NCBI GenBank assembly: GCA_964246985.1
Contig: CAXTSE010000005.1
Coordinates: 160,411 to 224,410, forward strand
Direction: 5' to 3'
Length of the DNA stretch: 64,000 bases
Source: CAXTSE01 sp964246985
Lineage (GTDB): Bacteria; Actinomycetota; Actinomycetes; Actinomycetales; Microbacteriaceae
Shown: piece after piece, positions 40,403 to 48,985 of the stretch
How the letters are laid out: every line of letters starts with the position of its first letter
How positions within the stretch are numbered: position 1 is the stretch's first letter
Translations under genes and position numbers: made by a program
Notes under the pieces: model-generated
The model's input: the letters and a program-made list of their open reading frames with translations, nothing else
Told to the model about the DNA's origin: nothing
Databases searched by the model: none

Positions 40403-42247
40403 CTAGCGAGCGCCGAGCGTCTCGATCAGCGACCGGAGGGTCTCGATCGGGAGCTTCGGACGTCGATGCTCGTCGAGCAGGCCGTTCTTCTCCTGCAGCG
40501 TGTCGGTGAGCTGCGTGTAGCAGACGCCGGCCAGAACGCTGCTGGCGGCCGCACCACCCATCACGTCGGCGAGCCGCGCCTGGAAGTCTCCGGCGGTCGA
40601 CGCCTCGGTGTACCCCCACGAGTCGTCGTCGACGCCGGGCGCCTCCGACGCGAACTTGATGCCGCCGAACTCGGTCAGCATCACTGGTCCCTCGGGGACG
40701 GAGGTGCCGACCAGGCTGATCCGCCGCCCGGCCGGGCCGATCCCCGCGAAGAGCGGCACCAGAGCCGCTGCGTCGCGATACCGCGCGGCGACGATGTCGC
40801 CGTCGCCCTCGTAGTCGTGCACCGTCCAGATGTCGGACGCCATGTGCTCCCAGCCGTCGTTCGAGATGACCGGTCGCGATCCGTCGAGCGCTCGGGTGAG
40901 CTGCGCGAGCCCGTCGGCGAAGGCCTGCGCCCGCGCGTCCTGCGCGATTCTGTCGACGCCCCAGCTCTCGTTGAGCGGCACCCAGGTGACGACGCTCGGG
41001 TGCGATCTGTCGCGGGCGACCGCCTCGCTCCATTCCGAGACGATCCGCTGCGCGGTGAGCGGCGAGAAGCCGTAGGCACTGGGCATCTCGACCCAGACCA
41101 GCAGTCCGAGGCGATCCGCCCAGTACAGGAACCGCGGGTCCTCGATCTTCTGATGCACGCGCACCGCCGTGAACCCGAGGTCCTTGATCGCCTGCGCCTC
41201 GGCCCGCAGGCCGTCGGCCGAGGGTGCCGCCAGGTGGCTCTCCGGCCAGTAGCCCTGACTCAGCACCGAGCGGACGTAGTAGGGCTTGTCGTTGAGGAGG
41301 AACGCGCTGCGGTCCACCGCGACGCTCCGCATCCCGAAGTAGGACGCGGCCGCGTCGACGACGCCGCCGTCCGGTCCGATGAGCTCGACGGTCGCGTCCA
41401 GGAGCGCGGGATTCTCGGGGCTCCAGAGCAGATCCTGCACGTCCTGCGCGTTGCGGAAGCGGGGGAGATCGACGGATGCGCGGATGTCACGGTCGTCCGC
41501 CGTGGCGGACATTCGGCCGAGGACGACGTCGCCTCGGGTCACCGTGACGCGCGCCGTCGAGCCGGGGAGCGGCCGCCGGTCGAGGGCGATCTCGACATCG
41601 ACCTTCGAGGCCGGCACGTCGGGCGTCCAGTGGATCGCGGACACGGCCACGTCGGGCAGCGGCTCCAGCCACACCGGCTGCCAGATGCCGGTCGTGCGGT
41701 GGTACCAGACCGCGTGCGGCTCGAGCTCCCAGTCCTGCTTCCCTCGCGGCTGCGAGGGATCGGCGGGGTCGTCCTCGACGCGCACGACGATCTGCCATTC
41801 GGCGTCCGGGCCAGGAGCTCCCAGCTCGACCTGGAACGGCGTGTGCCCGCCCTCGTGGGCGCCCACCTCGCGCCCATCCACCCAGACGGTGCAGCGGTAG
41901 TCGACGGCTCCGAAGTGGAGCACCGCACGGGATCCGGGATCCGGCAGCTCGGCGGAGCCGACAGTCCGGGCGTACCAGCACACCGGGTGGAAGCCGGTGT
42001 CGCCGATGCCCGATGCGGAGGACTCGGGCGGGAAGGGAACCTGGATGGTGCGGCGCCGATCTCCGGAGCGCCACGAGCCTGCCGACCATCCGTCGGCGAG
42101 CCCGCGGTCGTCATCGTCGTAGGCGAAGTCCCAGGCGCCGTCGAGGTCGACCCAGGTCTGGCGCACCAGCTGAGGACGCGGATATCGGCCGCCGTCGGTC
42201 GACGCGGTCGGTGGTATCGAATCCCGCGTCGGCGCGTGCACACTCAT
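40403..42247 (-). CDS. Glycoside hydrolase family 2 protein (beta-galactosidase/glucuronidase-like)
   Basis: A 614-aa cytoplasmic glycosidase. It has the GH2 layout: an N-terminal sugar-binding jelly roll (residues ~25-180), an immunoglobulin-like domain (~190-300) and a TIM barrel (~305-590). The acid/base Glu is in PLNESWG (Glu427) and the nucleophile in MLTEFGG (Glu526). There is no signal peptide, so it acts on imported sugar. The exact sugar (galactoside, glucuronide or arabinopyranoside) cannot be told. ATG 42247 is chosen over a TTG at 42262. A LacI-type operator lies 20 nt upstream, between it and the lacI-like gene, which suggests direct control. Confidence 0.88.
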   Translation of the reverse strand: MSVHAPTRDSIPPTASTDGGRYPRPQLVRQTWVDLDGAWDFAYDDDDRGLADGWSAGSWRSGDRRRTIQVPFPPESSASGIGDTGFHPVCWYARTVGSAELPDPGSRAVLHFGAVDYRCTVWVDGREVGAHEGGHTPFQVELGAPGPDAEWQIVVRVEDDPADPSQPRGKQDWELEPHAVWYHRTTGIWQPVWLEPLPDVAVSAIHWTPDVPASKVDVEIALDRRPLPGSTARVTVTRGDVVLGRMSATADDRDIRASVDLPRFRNAQDVQDLLWSPENPALLDATVELIGPDGGVVDAAASYFGMRSVAVDRSAFLLNDKPYYVRSVLSQGYWPESHLAAPSADGLRAEAQAIKDLGFTAVRVHQKIEDPRFLYWADRLGLLVWVEMPSAYGFSPLTAQRIVSEWSEAVARDRSHPSVVTWVPLNESWGVDRIAQDARAQAFADGLAQLTRALDGSRPVISNDGWEHMASDIWTVHDYEGDGDIVAARYRDAAALVPLFAGIGPAGRRISLVGTSVPEGPVMLTEFGGIKFASEAPGVDDDSWGYTEASTAGDFQARLADVMGGAAASSVLAGVCYTQLTDTLQEKNGLLDEHRRPKLPIETLRSLIETLGAR

Positions 42248-42266
42248 GCGCACAGTCTGCAACAGA

Positions 42267-42282
42267 TTTCTAGCGCTGTAAA
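42267..42282. promoter_or_regulatory. LacI-family operator upstream of the GH2 gene
   Basis: TTTCTAGCGCTGTAAA matches the core of the perfect palindrome at 43357-43378 (TTTACAGCGCTGTAAA) at 14 of 16 positions, with the CG centre kept as in typical LacI/GalR sites. It sits 20 nt before the GH2 start, on its likely promoter. Confidence 0.75.
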
Positions 42283-42291
42283 CGCGCCGGC

Positions 42292-43305
42292 TCAGGAGGA
42301 CGCGGGAGCGCTCTCCCGTACCACGAGGCGGTGACCCGTGATGCGGTGCCGACCGAGACCTGCCTCACCGGCGATCCTCTGCTCGAGCAGGTCGAGGGCG
42401 ACGCGAGCCAGCTCCTCGAGGTCGGGCGCGATCGTGGTGAGGGCGGGGCGGGTGAAGGAGGCCATCGTGATGTCGTCCCAGCCGACGACGGCGACGTCGC
42501 CCGGAACCGTGAGACCGCGTTCGAGGATCGCGCGCAGCGATCCGATTGCGGCGAGGTCGTCGCGGCAGACCAGCCCGTCGAAGCGGAGCCCCGCATCGAG
42601 CGCCGCGCCGACGGCGGCGTGGGCGGCGTCGGCGCTGATCGCGGCGGTGGGCAGCAGAAGGGCGGGATCCACCGACAGCTCGGCGGTGTCGAGGGCCTCG
42701 CGGTACCCCTCCAGGCGCCACCGCGAGGTGGCGGACGGCGTCGGCATCTCGTGGCCCACGAACCCGATGCGGTGCCGGCCGAGCCCGATCAGGTGCTGCG
42801 TCGCCTCGATCGCCGCCGAGGTGTTGTCGACCATGACGTGGTCGACGCCCAGCGGCGCCTGCCGCTCGCCGAGCAGCACCATGGGCACGTCGTTGCTATG
42901 CTGCGCGATCTCGAGGCTCGAGAGGATCGAGGGCTGGAAGATGACGCCGTCGACCAGGCCGGCCTCGCGATCCGACACGATCTCGCGCTCGGTGTCGAGG
43001 TCGCCCGCCGTCTGCTCGAGGAGGAGGCGGTAGCCGCGGCGGCCGGCCTCGTGGGCGACGATGCTCGCGAGCTCGCCGAAGTACGGCAGGCCGACGTCGC
43101 TCAGCGCGAGAGCCAGCATGCCCGACCGTCCGGTCGCGAGACGCCGCGCCGCGACGTTGGGGCGGTAGCCGAGCTCGATGATGGCGCGCTCGACCTTCTC
43201 GCGGGTCGCGGGGCTGACGTGCTCGTAGTTGCGCACCACGTTCGACACCGTCTTCATCGAGACGCCCGCATGGCGCGCGACATCTTCGAGGCGGATGTTC
43301 GGCAC
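42292..43305 (-). CDS. LacI family transcriptional regulator
   Basis: A 337-aa repressor. The N-terminal helix-turn-helix and hinge are LEDVARHAGVSMKTVSNVVRNYEHVSPATREKVERAI and LGYRPNVAARRLATGRS; the rest is a periplasmic-binding-protein-like sensor domain. The GTG at 43305 gives the standard LacI start with an AAGGTGA site upstream. It lies between the GH2 gene, downstream on the same strand, and the divergent ABC importer. Palindromes of LacI type are present on both sides, so it most likely represses both the importer operon and GH2, and possibly itself. The inducer is unknown. Confidence 0.93.
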   Translation of the reverse strand: MPNIRLEDVARHAGVSMKTVSNVVRNYEHVSPATREKVERAIIELGYRPNVAARRLATGRSGMLALALSDVGLPYFGELASIVAHEAGRRGYRLLLEQTAGDLDTEREIVSDREAGLVDGVIFQPSILSSLEIAQHSNDVPMVLLGERQAPLGVDHVMVDNTSAAIEATQHLIGLGRHRIGFVGHEMPTPSATSRWRLEGYREALDTAELSVDPALLLPTAAISADAAHAAVGAALDAGLRFDGLVCRDDLAAIGSLRAILERGLTVPGDVAVVGWDDITMASFTRPALTTIAPDLEELARVALDLLEQRIAGEAGLGRHRITGHRLVVRESAPASS

Positions 43306-43356
43306 CCGATCACCTTATCGATCGACCGGCTCGATCTGCCCCAGGGGGTTGACGTT

Positions 43357-43378
43357 CGGTTTACAGCGCTGTAAACCG
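43357..43378. promoter_or_regulatory. Perfect LacI-type operator in the divergent promoter
   Basis: A 22-bp perfect palindrome with core GGTTTACAGCGCTGTAAACC. It lies 52 bp from the lacI-like start and 70 bp from the solute-binding protein start, where it can control both. The central CG and half-site pattern are typical of LacI/GalR family operators. Confidence 0.88.
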
Positions 43379-43447
43379 GAAGAAGCACGGGAGGCCGTGC
43401 GCGCGCCGGACGTCCCCCTGCACCGGCACCACTCAAAGGAGAGCACC

Positions 43448-44764
43448 ATGAGACCACGCACGCAGCGCGTCACCGCCGCGGCCCTCGCGATCGGCGTCGG
43501 AATCGCCCTCGCGGGCTGCTCCGGAGGCGGAACGGCCACCGGTACGGGCAGCGTCCCCGCCGAGGCCGAGTACGACGGCCCCGCCGTCGAGATCAGCTTC
43601 TGGAACGGCTGGACGGGAGGCGCCGCGCCCACGATCGTGCCGCAGCTCATCCAGGAGTTCAACGACACCCACGACAACATCACGGTCTCGAACAACGCGA
43701 TCGAGTGGGGCGACATCGCCGACAAGATGCCGCTGGCGATCAAGGGCGGCAAGGGTCCGGACATCGCAGTGCTGCACGGCGACGACGTCGCCACCTACGC
43801 GGCTCAGGGCCTGCTGCTCGAGACCGACGACGTCATCGACGCCCTGGGCTACAGCGAGGACGACTTCCCGAGCGGGCTCTTCTCGGCCGACACCTACAAC
43901 GACACCACGTACGGCGTGCCGTGGAGCGTCACGCCGCTCGGGCTCTACGTCAACACGTCGGTCCTGACGGACGCCGGACTCGACCCCGCGAACCTCCCCA
44001 CCGACAAGGAGAGCTACCTCGAGATGCTGGACACGCTCAAGGCGGCCGGCGTGCAGGGGGAGTGGGTCGACGGCTATGTGTTCACCGGCACCTTCGAGTT
44101 CCAGTCGCTGCTGTGGCAGTTCGGCGGCGACCTCTACAACGACGACGTCACCGAGGCGACCTTCAACTCGGACGCCGGCGTCGAGGCGCTCACCTGGATG
44201 ACGGACCTCGTCGACAAGGGCTACAGCCCCGCCGACGTCGCGCAGGATGCGAACTTCAACGCACTGATCTCGGGTGACACCGCCTTCAGCTGGAACGGCA
44301 TCTGGCAGACCACGAACGAGGCGCTGCAGAACGTCGAGTGGACCGCCGTGCCCGTCCCGCAGATCGGCACCGAGCAGGCCGTCTGGTCGAGCTCGACCCA
44401 CTGGGTGTTCCCGAACAACAAGGGCGCGGACCCGAACAAGTCCGCGGCCGCTGCGACGTTCGTCAAGTGGATGAACGACAACTCCGCCCGCTGGGCCGAG
44501 ACCGGCGAGCTGCCGGCGCAGAACTCGGTCCGCGAGGACCCGCAGCTGATCGCCGACCACCCGGCCCTCGAGCCGTTCCTCGGTGAGCTGGAGTACGCGC
44601 ACTATGAGACCGCAGCCCCCGGCATCACCGCCGCGACTGCGCTCGTCACCGTCGCGATCAATGAGGCGCTCGCGGGGCAGAAGACCCCGAAGCAGGCTCT
44701 CGACGACGCCGCGACCAAGGCCGACCAAATCCTGAAGCAGAACGCGGCTCAGTACGGTGGCTGA
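43448..44764 (+). CDS. Sugar ABC transporter substrate-binding lipoprotein
   Basis: A 438-aa extracellular sugar-binding protein of the family 1 (MalE-like) type. The signal sequence ends in the lipobox LAGC with Cys24 as the lipid-modified residue. The mature part begins with a Gly/Thr-rich linker, then VEISFWNGWTGG, and later contains DIAVLHGDDVATYAAQG and the family loop TTYGVPWSVTPLGLYVNTSVL. A GGAGAG ribosome site precedes the ATG. It heads the importer operon; the first permease gene overlaps its end by 8 nt. The ligand is probably an oligosaccharide released by the GH43 enzyme of the same operon. Confidence 0.93.
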   Translation: MRPRTQRVTAAALAIGVGIALAGCSGGGTATGTGSVPAEAEYDGPAVEISFWNGWTGGAAPTIVPQLIQEFNDTHDNITVSNNAIEWGDIADKMPLAIKGGKGPDIAVLHGDDVATYAAQGLLLETDDVIDALGYSEDDFPSGLFSADTYNDTTYGVPWSVTPLGLYVNTSVLTDAGLDPANLPTDKESYLEMLDTLKAAGVQGEWVDGYVFTGTFEFQSLLWQFGGDLYNDDVTEATFNSDAGVEALTWMTDLVDKGYSPADVAQDANFNALISGDTAFSWNGIWQTTNEALQNVEWTAVPVPQIGTEQAVWSSSTHWVFPNNKGADPNKSAAAATFVKWMNDNSARWAETGELPAQNSVREDPQLIADHPALEPFLGELEYAHYETAAPGITAATALVTVAINEALAGQKTPKQALDDAATKADQILKQNAAQYGG

Positions 44765-45674
44765 CATCGCCCTTGCCGGGCCCCGTGCACGCTCCGGCGT
44801 GCGCGGGGCCCGGCGGCGGTCGGCGCTGATCGCCTACCTGTTCCTCGCGCCCTTCCTCATCCTCTTCGGGGTGTTCCTCCTGGCCCCCGCGGTCTATGGA
44901 CTGTGGATCAGCCTCCACGTCTGGAACCCCCTCCTCGCGGACCACCCGTTCGTCGGCCTGCAGAACTACATCGACCTGTTCACCCCCGGATCGCTCACCT
45001 CGGGCGACTTCTGGAAGAGCATGGGCAACACCGGCATCTTCACCGTCGGCAGCGTCCCCTTCCTGATCGTCATCCCGCTCGCGATCGCGATGCTGCTCAA
45101 CCAGCGCATCAAGGGCAGCGGCATCTTCCGCGCGGTGTTCTTCGCGCCGTACGTGCTCGGTGTCGCGGTGGTCAGCGTCCTCTGGCGCTTCCTGCTCGAC
45201 CCGCAGTCGGGTGTGCTCAACACGGCCCTCGGCTCGAGCATCCCCTGGACGACCGGTCTCCCGTGGGCCTGGATCTCGCTCATCGGCGTCACCGTCTGGT
45301 GGACCCTCGGCCTCAACACCGTCATCCTCCTCGCGGGCCTCAAGGGCATCAACACCGACCTCTACGATGCCGCGTCGATGGACGGCGCCGGCCCGTGGCG
45401 CACCTTCATCAGCGTCACGTTGCCCGGCCTCCGACCCGTCATGACGTTCGTCACGACCGTGACGATCCTCGCCAGCGCGAACATGTTCGGGCAGTCCTAC
45501 CTGATCACCCAGGGCGGTCCGGGCACCGACACCCGCACGGCGATCATGTACATCGCCGACCAGGGTCTCTCGCAGAACCAGATGGGCGCCGCGACCGCCA
45601 TGAGCTACCTCCTCTTCGCCGTGCTGGCCGTCGTCAGCATCATCAACTTCCGAGTCCAGAGGGAGCGCCCCTGA
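44757..45674 (+). CDS. Sugar ABC transporter permease 1 (MalF type)
   Basis: A 305-aa inner-membrane permease with six hydrophobic segments and a basic N-terminus. The EAA loop, where the ATPase docks, appears as YDAASMDGAGPWRTFISVTLPGLRP. It forms the channel together with permease 2. The GTG start at 44757 overlaps the binding-protein gene by 8 nt, and its stop overlaps the next start in a TGATG junction. The operon encodes no ATPase, so a shared MsiK-like ATPase from elsewhere is likely to power it. Confidence 0.94.
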   Translation: MADIALAGPRARSGVRGARRRSALIAYLFLAPFLILFGVFLLAPAVYGLWISLHVWNPLLADHPFVGLQNYIDLFTPGSLTSGDFWKSMGNTGIFTVGSVPFLIVIPLAIAMLLNQRIKGSGIFRAVFFAPYVLGVAVVSVLWRFLLDPQSGVLNTALGSSIPWTTGLPWAWISLIGVTVWWTLGLNTVILLAGLKGINTDLYDAASMDGAGPWRTFISVTLPGLRPVMTFVTTVTILASANMFGQSYLITQGGPGTDTRTAIMYIADQGLSQNQMGAATAMSYLLFAVLAVVSIINFRVQRERP

Positions 45675-46540
45675 TGGTCGCCATCGACCCCCGAGCCTCC
45701 ATCCGCCAGAATCCTCGACGCGGACCGTCGTCGATGGCCCTCGTCTACCTGGCGCTCATCGTGATTGCGCTGGTCATCGTCGTCCCCCTGCTCTGGATGT
45801 TCCTGACGTCGTTCAAGACCGACTTCGACGCGATCAGCGATCCGGCCAACCCGATCCCGAACCCGTTCACGGTCGAGGCGTACGGCGTGCTGTCGTCGGG
45901 TCAGTACCCGATCTTCCGCTGGTTCCTCAACAGCGTGCTGGCCGCGGTCGGGCAGACGCTCCTGATCCTCGTCACCGCGTCGATGGCGGCCTACGCGCTC
46001 GCGCGCCTCGAGTTCCCCGGCAAGAAGATCGTCTTCGGCGCCGTCATCGGCACCCTCCTGGTGCCCGGTGTCGTCTTCCTGATCCCGAACTACCTGATCG
46101 TGCAGGGCTTCGACTGGCTCGACACCCTCTGGGCGCTGATCGTGCCGGGCGCGGCCAGCGCGTTCGGCGTGTTCTTCCTGCGGCAGTTCTTCATCGGGCT
46201 GCCGCGCGAGGTCGAGGAGGCGGCGCGCGTCGACGGCGCCGGCGACATCCGGATCTTCTTCCAGATCCTGCTACCCCTGTCGCGTCCCGCGCTGGCCACC
46301 CTGGCCGTGCTGAGCTTCCTCACCAACTGGAACGACTTCATCTGGCCGGTGTACGTGCTGCTCAGCCCCGAGAACTTCACCCTGCAACCCGGTCTGTCTC
46401 TGCTTCGGGGCGCGTACTCGACGCATTACAGCATCATCATGGCGGGCGCCGTGGTCGCCTCGGTGCCGGTGCTGATCCTCTTCACCCTCGCCCAGAAGCA
46501 GATCGTGGCGAGCGTCGCGAACTCGGGGATCAAGGGATGA
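45674..46540 (+). CDS. Carbohydrate ABC transporter permease 2 (MalG type)
   Basis: A 288-aa inner-membrane permease, the partner of permease 1, with six hydrophobic segments. The EAA loop is EEAARVDGAGDIRIFFQILLPLSRPALA, and the MalG-type end (TNWNDFIWPV, QKQIVASVANSGIKG) is present. The ATG overlaps the stop codon of permease 1 by one base, and its own stop overlaps the GH43 start in an ATGA junction, so the genes are tightly coupled. Confidence 0.94.
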   Translation: MVAIDPRASIRQNPRRGPSSMALVYLALIVIALVIVVPLLWMFLTSFKTDFDAISDPANPIPNPFTVEAYGVLSSGQYPIFRWFLNSVLAAVGQTLLILVTASMAAYALARLEFPGKKIVFGAVIGTLLVPGVVFLIPNYLIVQGFDWLDTLWALIVPGAASAFGVFFLRQFFIGLPREVEEAARVDGAGDIRIFFQILLPLSRPALATLAVLSFLTNWNDFIWPVYVLLSPENFTLQPGLSLLRGAYSTHYSIIMAGAVVASVPVLILFTLAQKQIVASVANSGIKG

Positions 46541-47514
46541 GGCTGCGGATCGCGGCCGCGGCCGCGGGGCTCGCCCTCCTGGCCGGGTGCACCGCGTCCC
46601 CCGCAGGGACCCCGTCCGACGCAGCGGGAGCCGAGCGGCCGGTCGCCTTCGCCCTGGACGCCGACTTCCCGGATCCGGATGTGCTGCAGTCCGACGGCAC
46701 CTTCTACGCCTTCGCCACGAACACCGCGGGGACGAACGTGCAGGTCGCGACATCGGACGACCTGGACGACTGGGAGCTGCAGACGACCGACGCGATGCCG
46801 ACGCTGCCGTCCTGGGCGACCGAGGGCCGCACCTGGGCTCCCGAGGTGTTCGAGCCGACGCCGGGCAGGTTCGTGCTCTACTTCACCGCCTGGCACACGA
46901 CGCCGAGTGCGCAGTGCATCGGGGTCGCGGCAGCTGATTCGCCCGAGGGGCCGTACACCGCCCTGAGCGAAGAGCCGCTGGTCTGCCCGATCGACGATGG
47001 GGGAGCGATCGACGCCTCCACCTTCGTCGATGACGACGGCACCGCCTACCTGCTGTGGAAGAACGACGGCAACTGCTGCGGTCTGCCGACCTGGCTGCAG
47101 ATCGCCCCGCTCTCGGCCGACGGGTCGACGCTGACGGCCGAGCCGACCAAGCTGGTCGAGCAGGATCAGGACTGGGAGGGCATCCTCGTCGAGGCCCCGA
47201 CGCTCGTGCGGCACGACGACGCCTACGTGCTGTTCTATTCGGCCAACGACTACGGCGGAGACCAGTACTCGACGGGCTACGCGACGGCGGCCGCGGTGCT
47301 CGGGCCCTACGAGAAGCCGGCGGAGCCCCTGCTGACCACGGCGTCGACCGACGGGCGCTACCAGGGTCCGGGGGGCCAGGACGTGGTCACCATGGCCGAC
47401 GGCACCGACCGCCTGGTCTTCCACTCCTGGGACCCCGCCTACATCAAGCGCGGAATGAACGTCATCGCGCTCGACTGGGACGGCGACACCCCCGTGCCCG
47501 TCATGCCGGACTAG
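46537..47514 (+). CDS. Glycoside hydrolase family 43 lipoprotein
   Basis: A 325-aa surface-anchored glycosidase. The N-terminus is a lipoprotein signal with LAGC (Cys18). The mature domain is a five-bladed beta-propeller of GH43 with the three acidic residues in place: Asp46 in DFPDPD (general base), Asp159 in GAIDAS (pKa modulator) and Glu219 in VEAPTLV (general acid). GH43 enzymes cut arabinofuranosides or xylosides from plant polysaccharides. It overlaps the second permease gene by 4 nt and ends the operon, so it probably trims polymers outside the cell for the importer. Exact specificity (arabinan, xylan or similar) cannot be read from the sequence. Confidence 0.88.
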   Translation: MRLRIAAAAAGLALLAGCTASPAGTPSDAAGAERPVAFALDADFPDPDVLQSDGTFYAFATNTAGTNVQVATSDDLDDWELQTTDAMPTLPSWATEGRTWAPEVFEPTPGRFVLYFTAWHTTPSAQCIGVAAADSPEGPYTALSEEPLVCPIDDGGAIDASTFVDDDGTAYLLWKNDGNCCGLPTWLQIAPLSADGSTLTAEPTKLVEQDQDWEGILVEAPTLVRHDDAYVLFYSANDYGGDQYSTGYATAAAVLGPYEKPAEPLLTTASTDGRYQGPGGQDVVTMADGTDRLVFHSWDPAYIKRGMNVIALDWDGDTPVPVMPD

Positions 47515-47518
47515 CCGG

Positions 47519-48985
47519 TCACCAGGCGCCGGGCGCGTAGTCCTTCAGGAACACGCCGAACACGTCGTCACCCGCCTCGCCGCGCACGATCGGGTCGTAG
47601 ACGCGTGCCGCGCCGTCGACGAGGTCGAGCGGGGCGTGGAAGCCCTCCTCGGCCAGCCGGATCTTGGTCGGGTGCGGACGCTCGTCGGTGATCCAGCCGG
47701 TGTCGACGCTGGTCATGAGGATGCCGTCCGACTCGAACATCTCGCGTGCGCTCGTGCGCGTGAGCATGTTGACAGCGGCCTTCGCCATGTTCGTGTGCGG
47801 ATGTCCCGGACCCTTGTACCCGCGCCCGAACACCCCTTCCATCGCCGACACGTTGACGATGTAGGTGCGCCTGGCGGGCGACGCGGCCATCGCCGGGCGC
47901 AGCTTGGAGATGAGGATGAACGGCGCCGTGGTGTTGGCGAGCTGCACCTCGAGCATCTCGAGCGGATCGACCTCCTCCACCTTCTGCACCCAGGAGTTCG
48001 AGTGGTCGAGGTCGGGCACGAGGCCGCCCGCGTCGATGGCGGTGCCGGCGATGTGCCGCTCGATCGACGAGCTGCCCGCGCTCATCGCCTGCTCGGTGAG
48101 CTCGTCCGCGCGTGCCGCGGCGGCCGCCAGGATCGGATGCGCGGCCACCGACTCCTCGAGGGCGTGCGGATGCGCGTCGTTGGTGTGGCCGAACGTGACC
48201 AGCTCCGGGAGCGGCCCGTCGGGCAGGGGAGCGAGCTCGGCATCCACCAGCGGCTGGTAGGCGCCGGGGGAGCGGCGGACCGTCTGCGTGGCGTTGTTGA
48301 TGAGGATGTCGAGAGGTCCGGCCGCGGCGACGTCCTCGGCGAGGCCGATCACCTGGGCGGGATCGCGCAGGTCGATGCCGACGACCTTGAGGCGGTCGAT
48401 CCAGTCGGCCGAGTCCGGGAGGCTCGAGAACCGGCGCACGGCGTCCCGCGGGAACCGGGTGGTGATCGTGGTGTGCGCGCCGTCGCGCAGCAGCCGCAGG
48501 GCTATGTACATGCCGATCTTGGCGCGGCCTCCGGTGAGCAGCGCGCGCTTGCCGGTCAGGTCGGTGCGCGCCTCGCGCTTGCGGTGGCTGAGCGCCGCGC
48601 AATCGGGGCAGAGCTGGTGGTAGAACGCGTCGACCCGCGTGTACAGCTGCTTGCAGATGTAGCAGTTGCGCGCCTTCAGCAGGGTGCCGGCGGTCGCGGC
48701 CGACGTGCTCGACGAGATGGGGACGCCGCGGGTCTCGTCGTCGATGCGGTCGGATGCGCCGGTCGCCGTCGCGGCGATGACGGCGCGATCGGCGGCGGCG
48801 ATCTCGGCCCGGATCTCGAGTCGGCGCACCTTCTTGACGTCCTTGAACATCTTCGCCGTCGCCCGTCGCACGGCGATGTAGTCGGGGTGCGTCTCGTCGA
48901 CCTGCGGCATCTGCGCGAGGACGCGCAGCGCGGTCGCCAGGTCGGCGGGATCGATGCCGCTCGGCCGATCGTGCACGTCGGTCAT
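47519..48985 (-). CDS. Zinc-ribbon SDR-like oxidoreductase with altered active site
   Basis: A 488-aa protein with an SDR (short-chain dehydrogenase) core at residues ~143-430. An N-terminal extension carries two Cys pairs (C108-x2-C111 and C126-x2-C129) that form a likely zinc ribbon. The nucleotide loop is TGGRAKIG (151-158) and an NNA-type motif is present (LINNATQT). The usual catalytic Tyr four residues before Lys is replaced: the segment reads HTNMAK, with Thr398 at the Tyr position and Lys402. It may still bind NAD(P) without normal SDR chemistry. It overlaps SURF1 by 4 nt (ATGA), so it is transcribed with the cytochrome oxidase assembly gene. Its function is unknown. Confidence 0.8.
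   Translation of the reverse strand: MTDVHDRPSGIDPADLATALRVLAQMPQVDETHPDYIAVRRATAKMFKDVKKVRRLEIRAEIAAADRAVIAATATGASDRIDDETRGVPISSSTSAATAGTLLKARNCYICKQLYTRVDAFYHQLCPDCAALSHRKREARTDLTGKRALLTGGRAKIGMYIALRLLRDGAHTTITTRFPRDAVRRFSSLPDSADWIDRLKVVGIDLRDPAQVIGLAEDVAAAGPLDILINNATQTVRRSPGAYQPLVDAELAPLPDGPLPELVTFGHTNDAHPHALEESVAAHPILAAAAARADELTEQAMSAGSSSIERHIAGTAIDAGGLVPDLDHSNSWVQKVEEVDPLEMLEVQLANTTAPFILISKLRPAMAASPARRTYIVNVSAMEGVFGRGYKGPGHPHTNMAKAAVNMLTRTSAREMFESDGILMTSVDTGWITDERPHPTKIRLAEEGFHAPLDLVDGAARVYDPIVRGEAGDDVFGVFLKDYAPGAW

Noticed and set aside
42267..43378. Palindromes as remnants of an insertion sequence around the LacI gene
   Set aside because: There is no transposase and no target duplication; the palindromes have the CG-centred form of LacI operators and sit on promoters.
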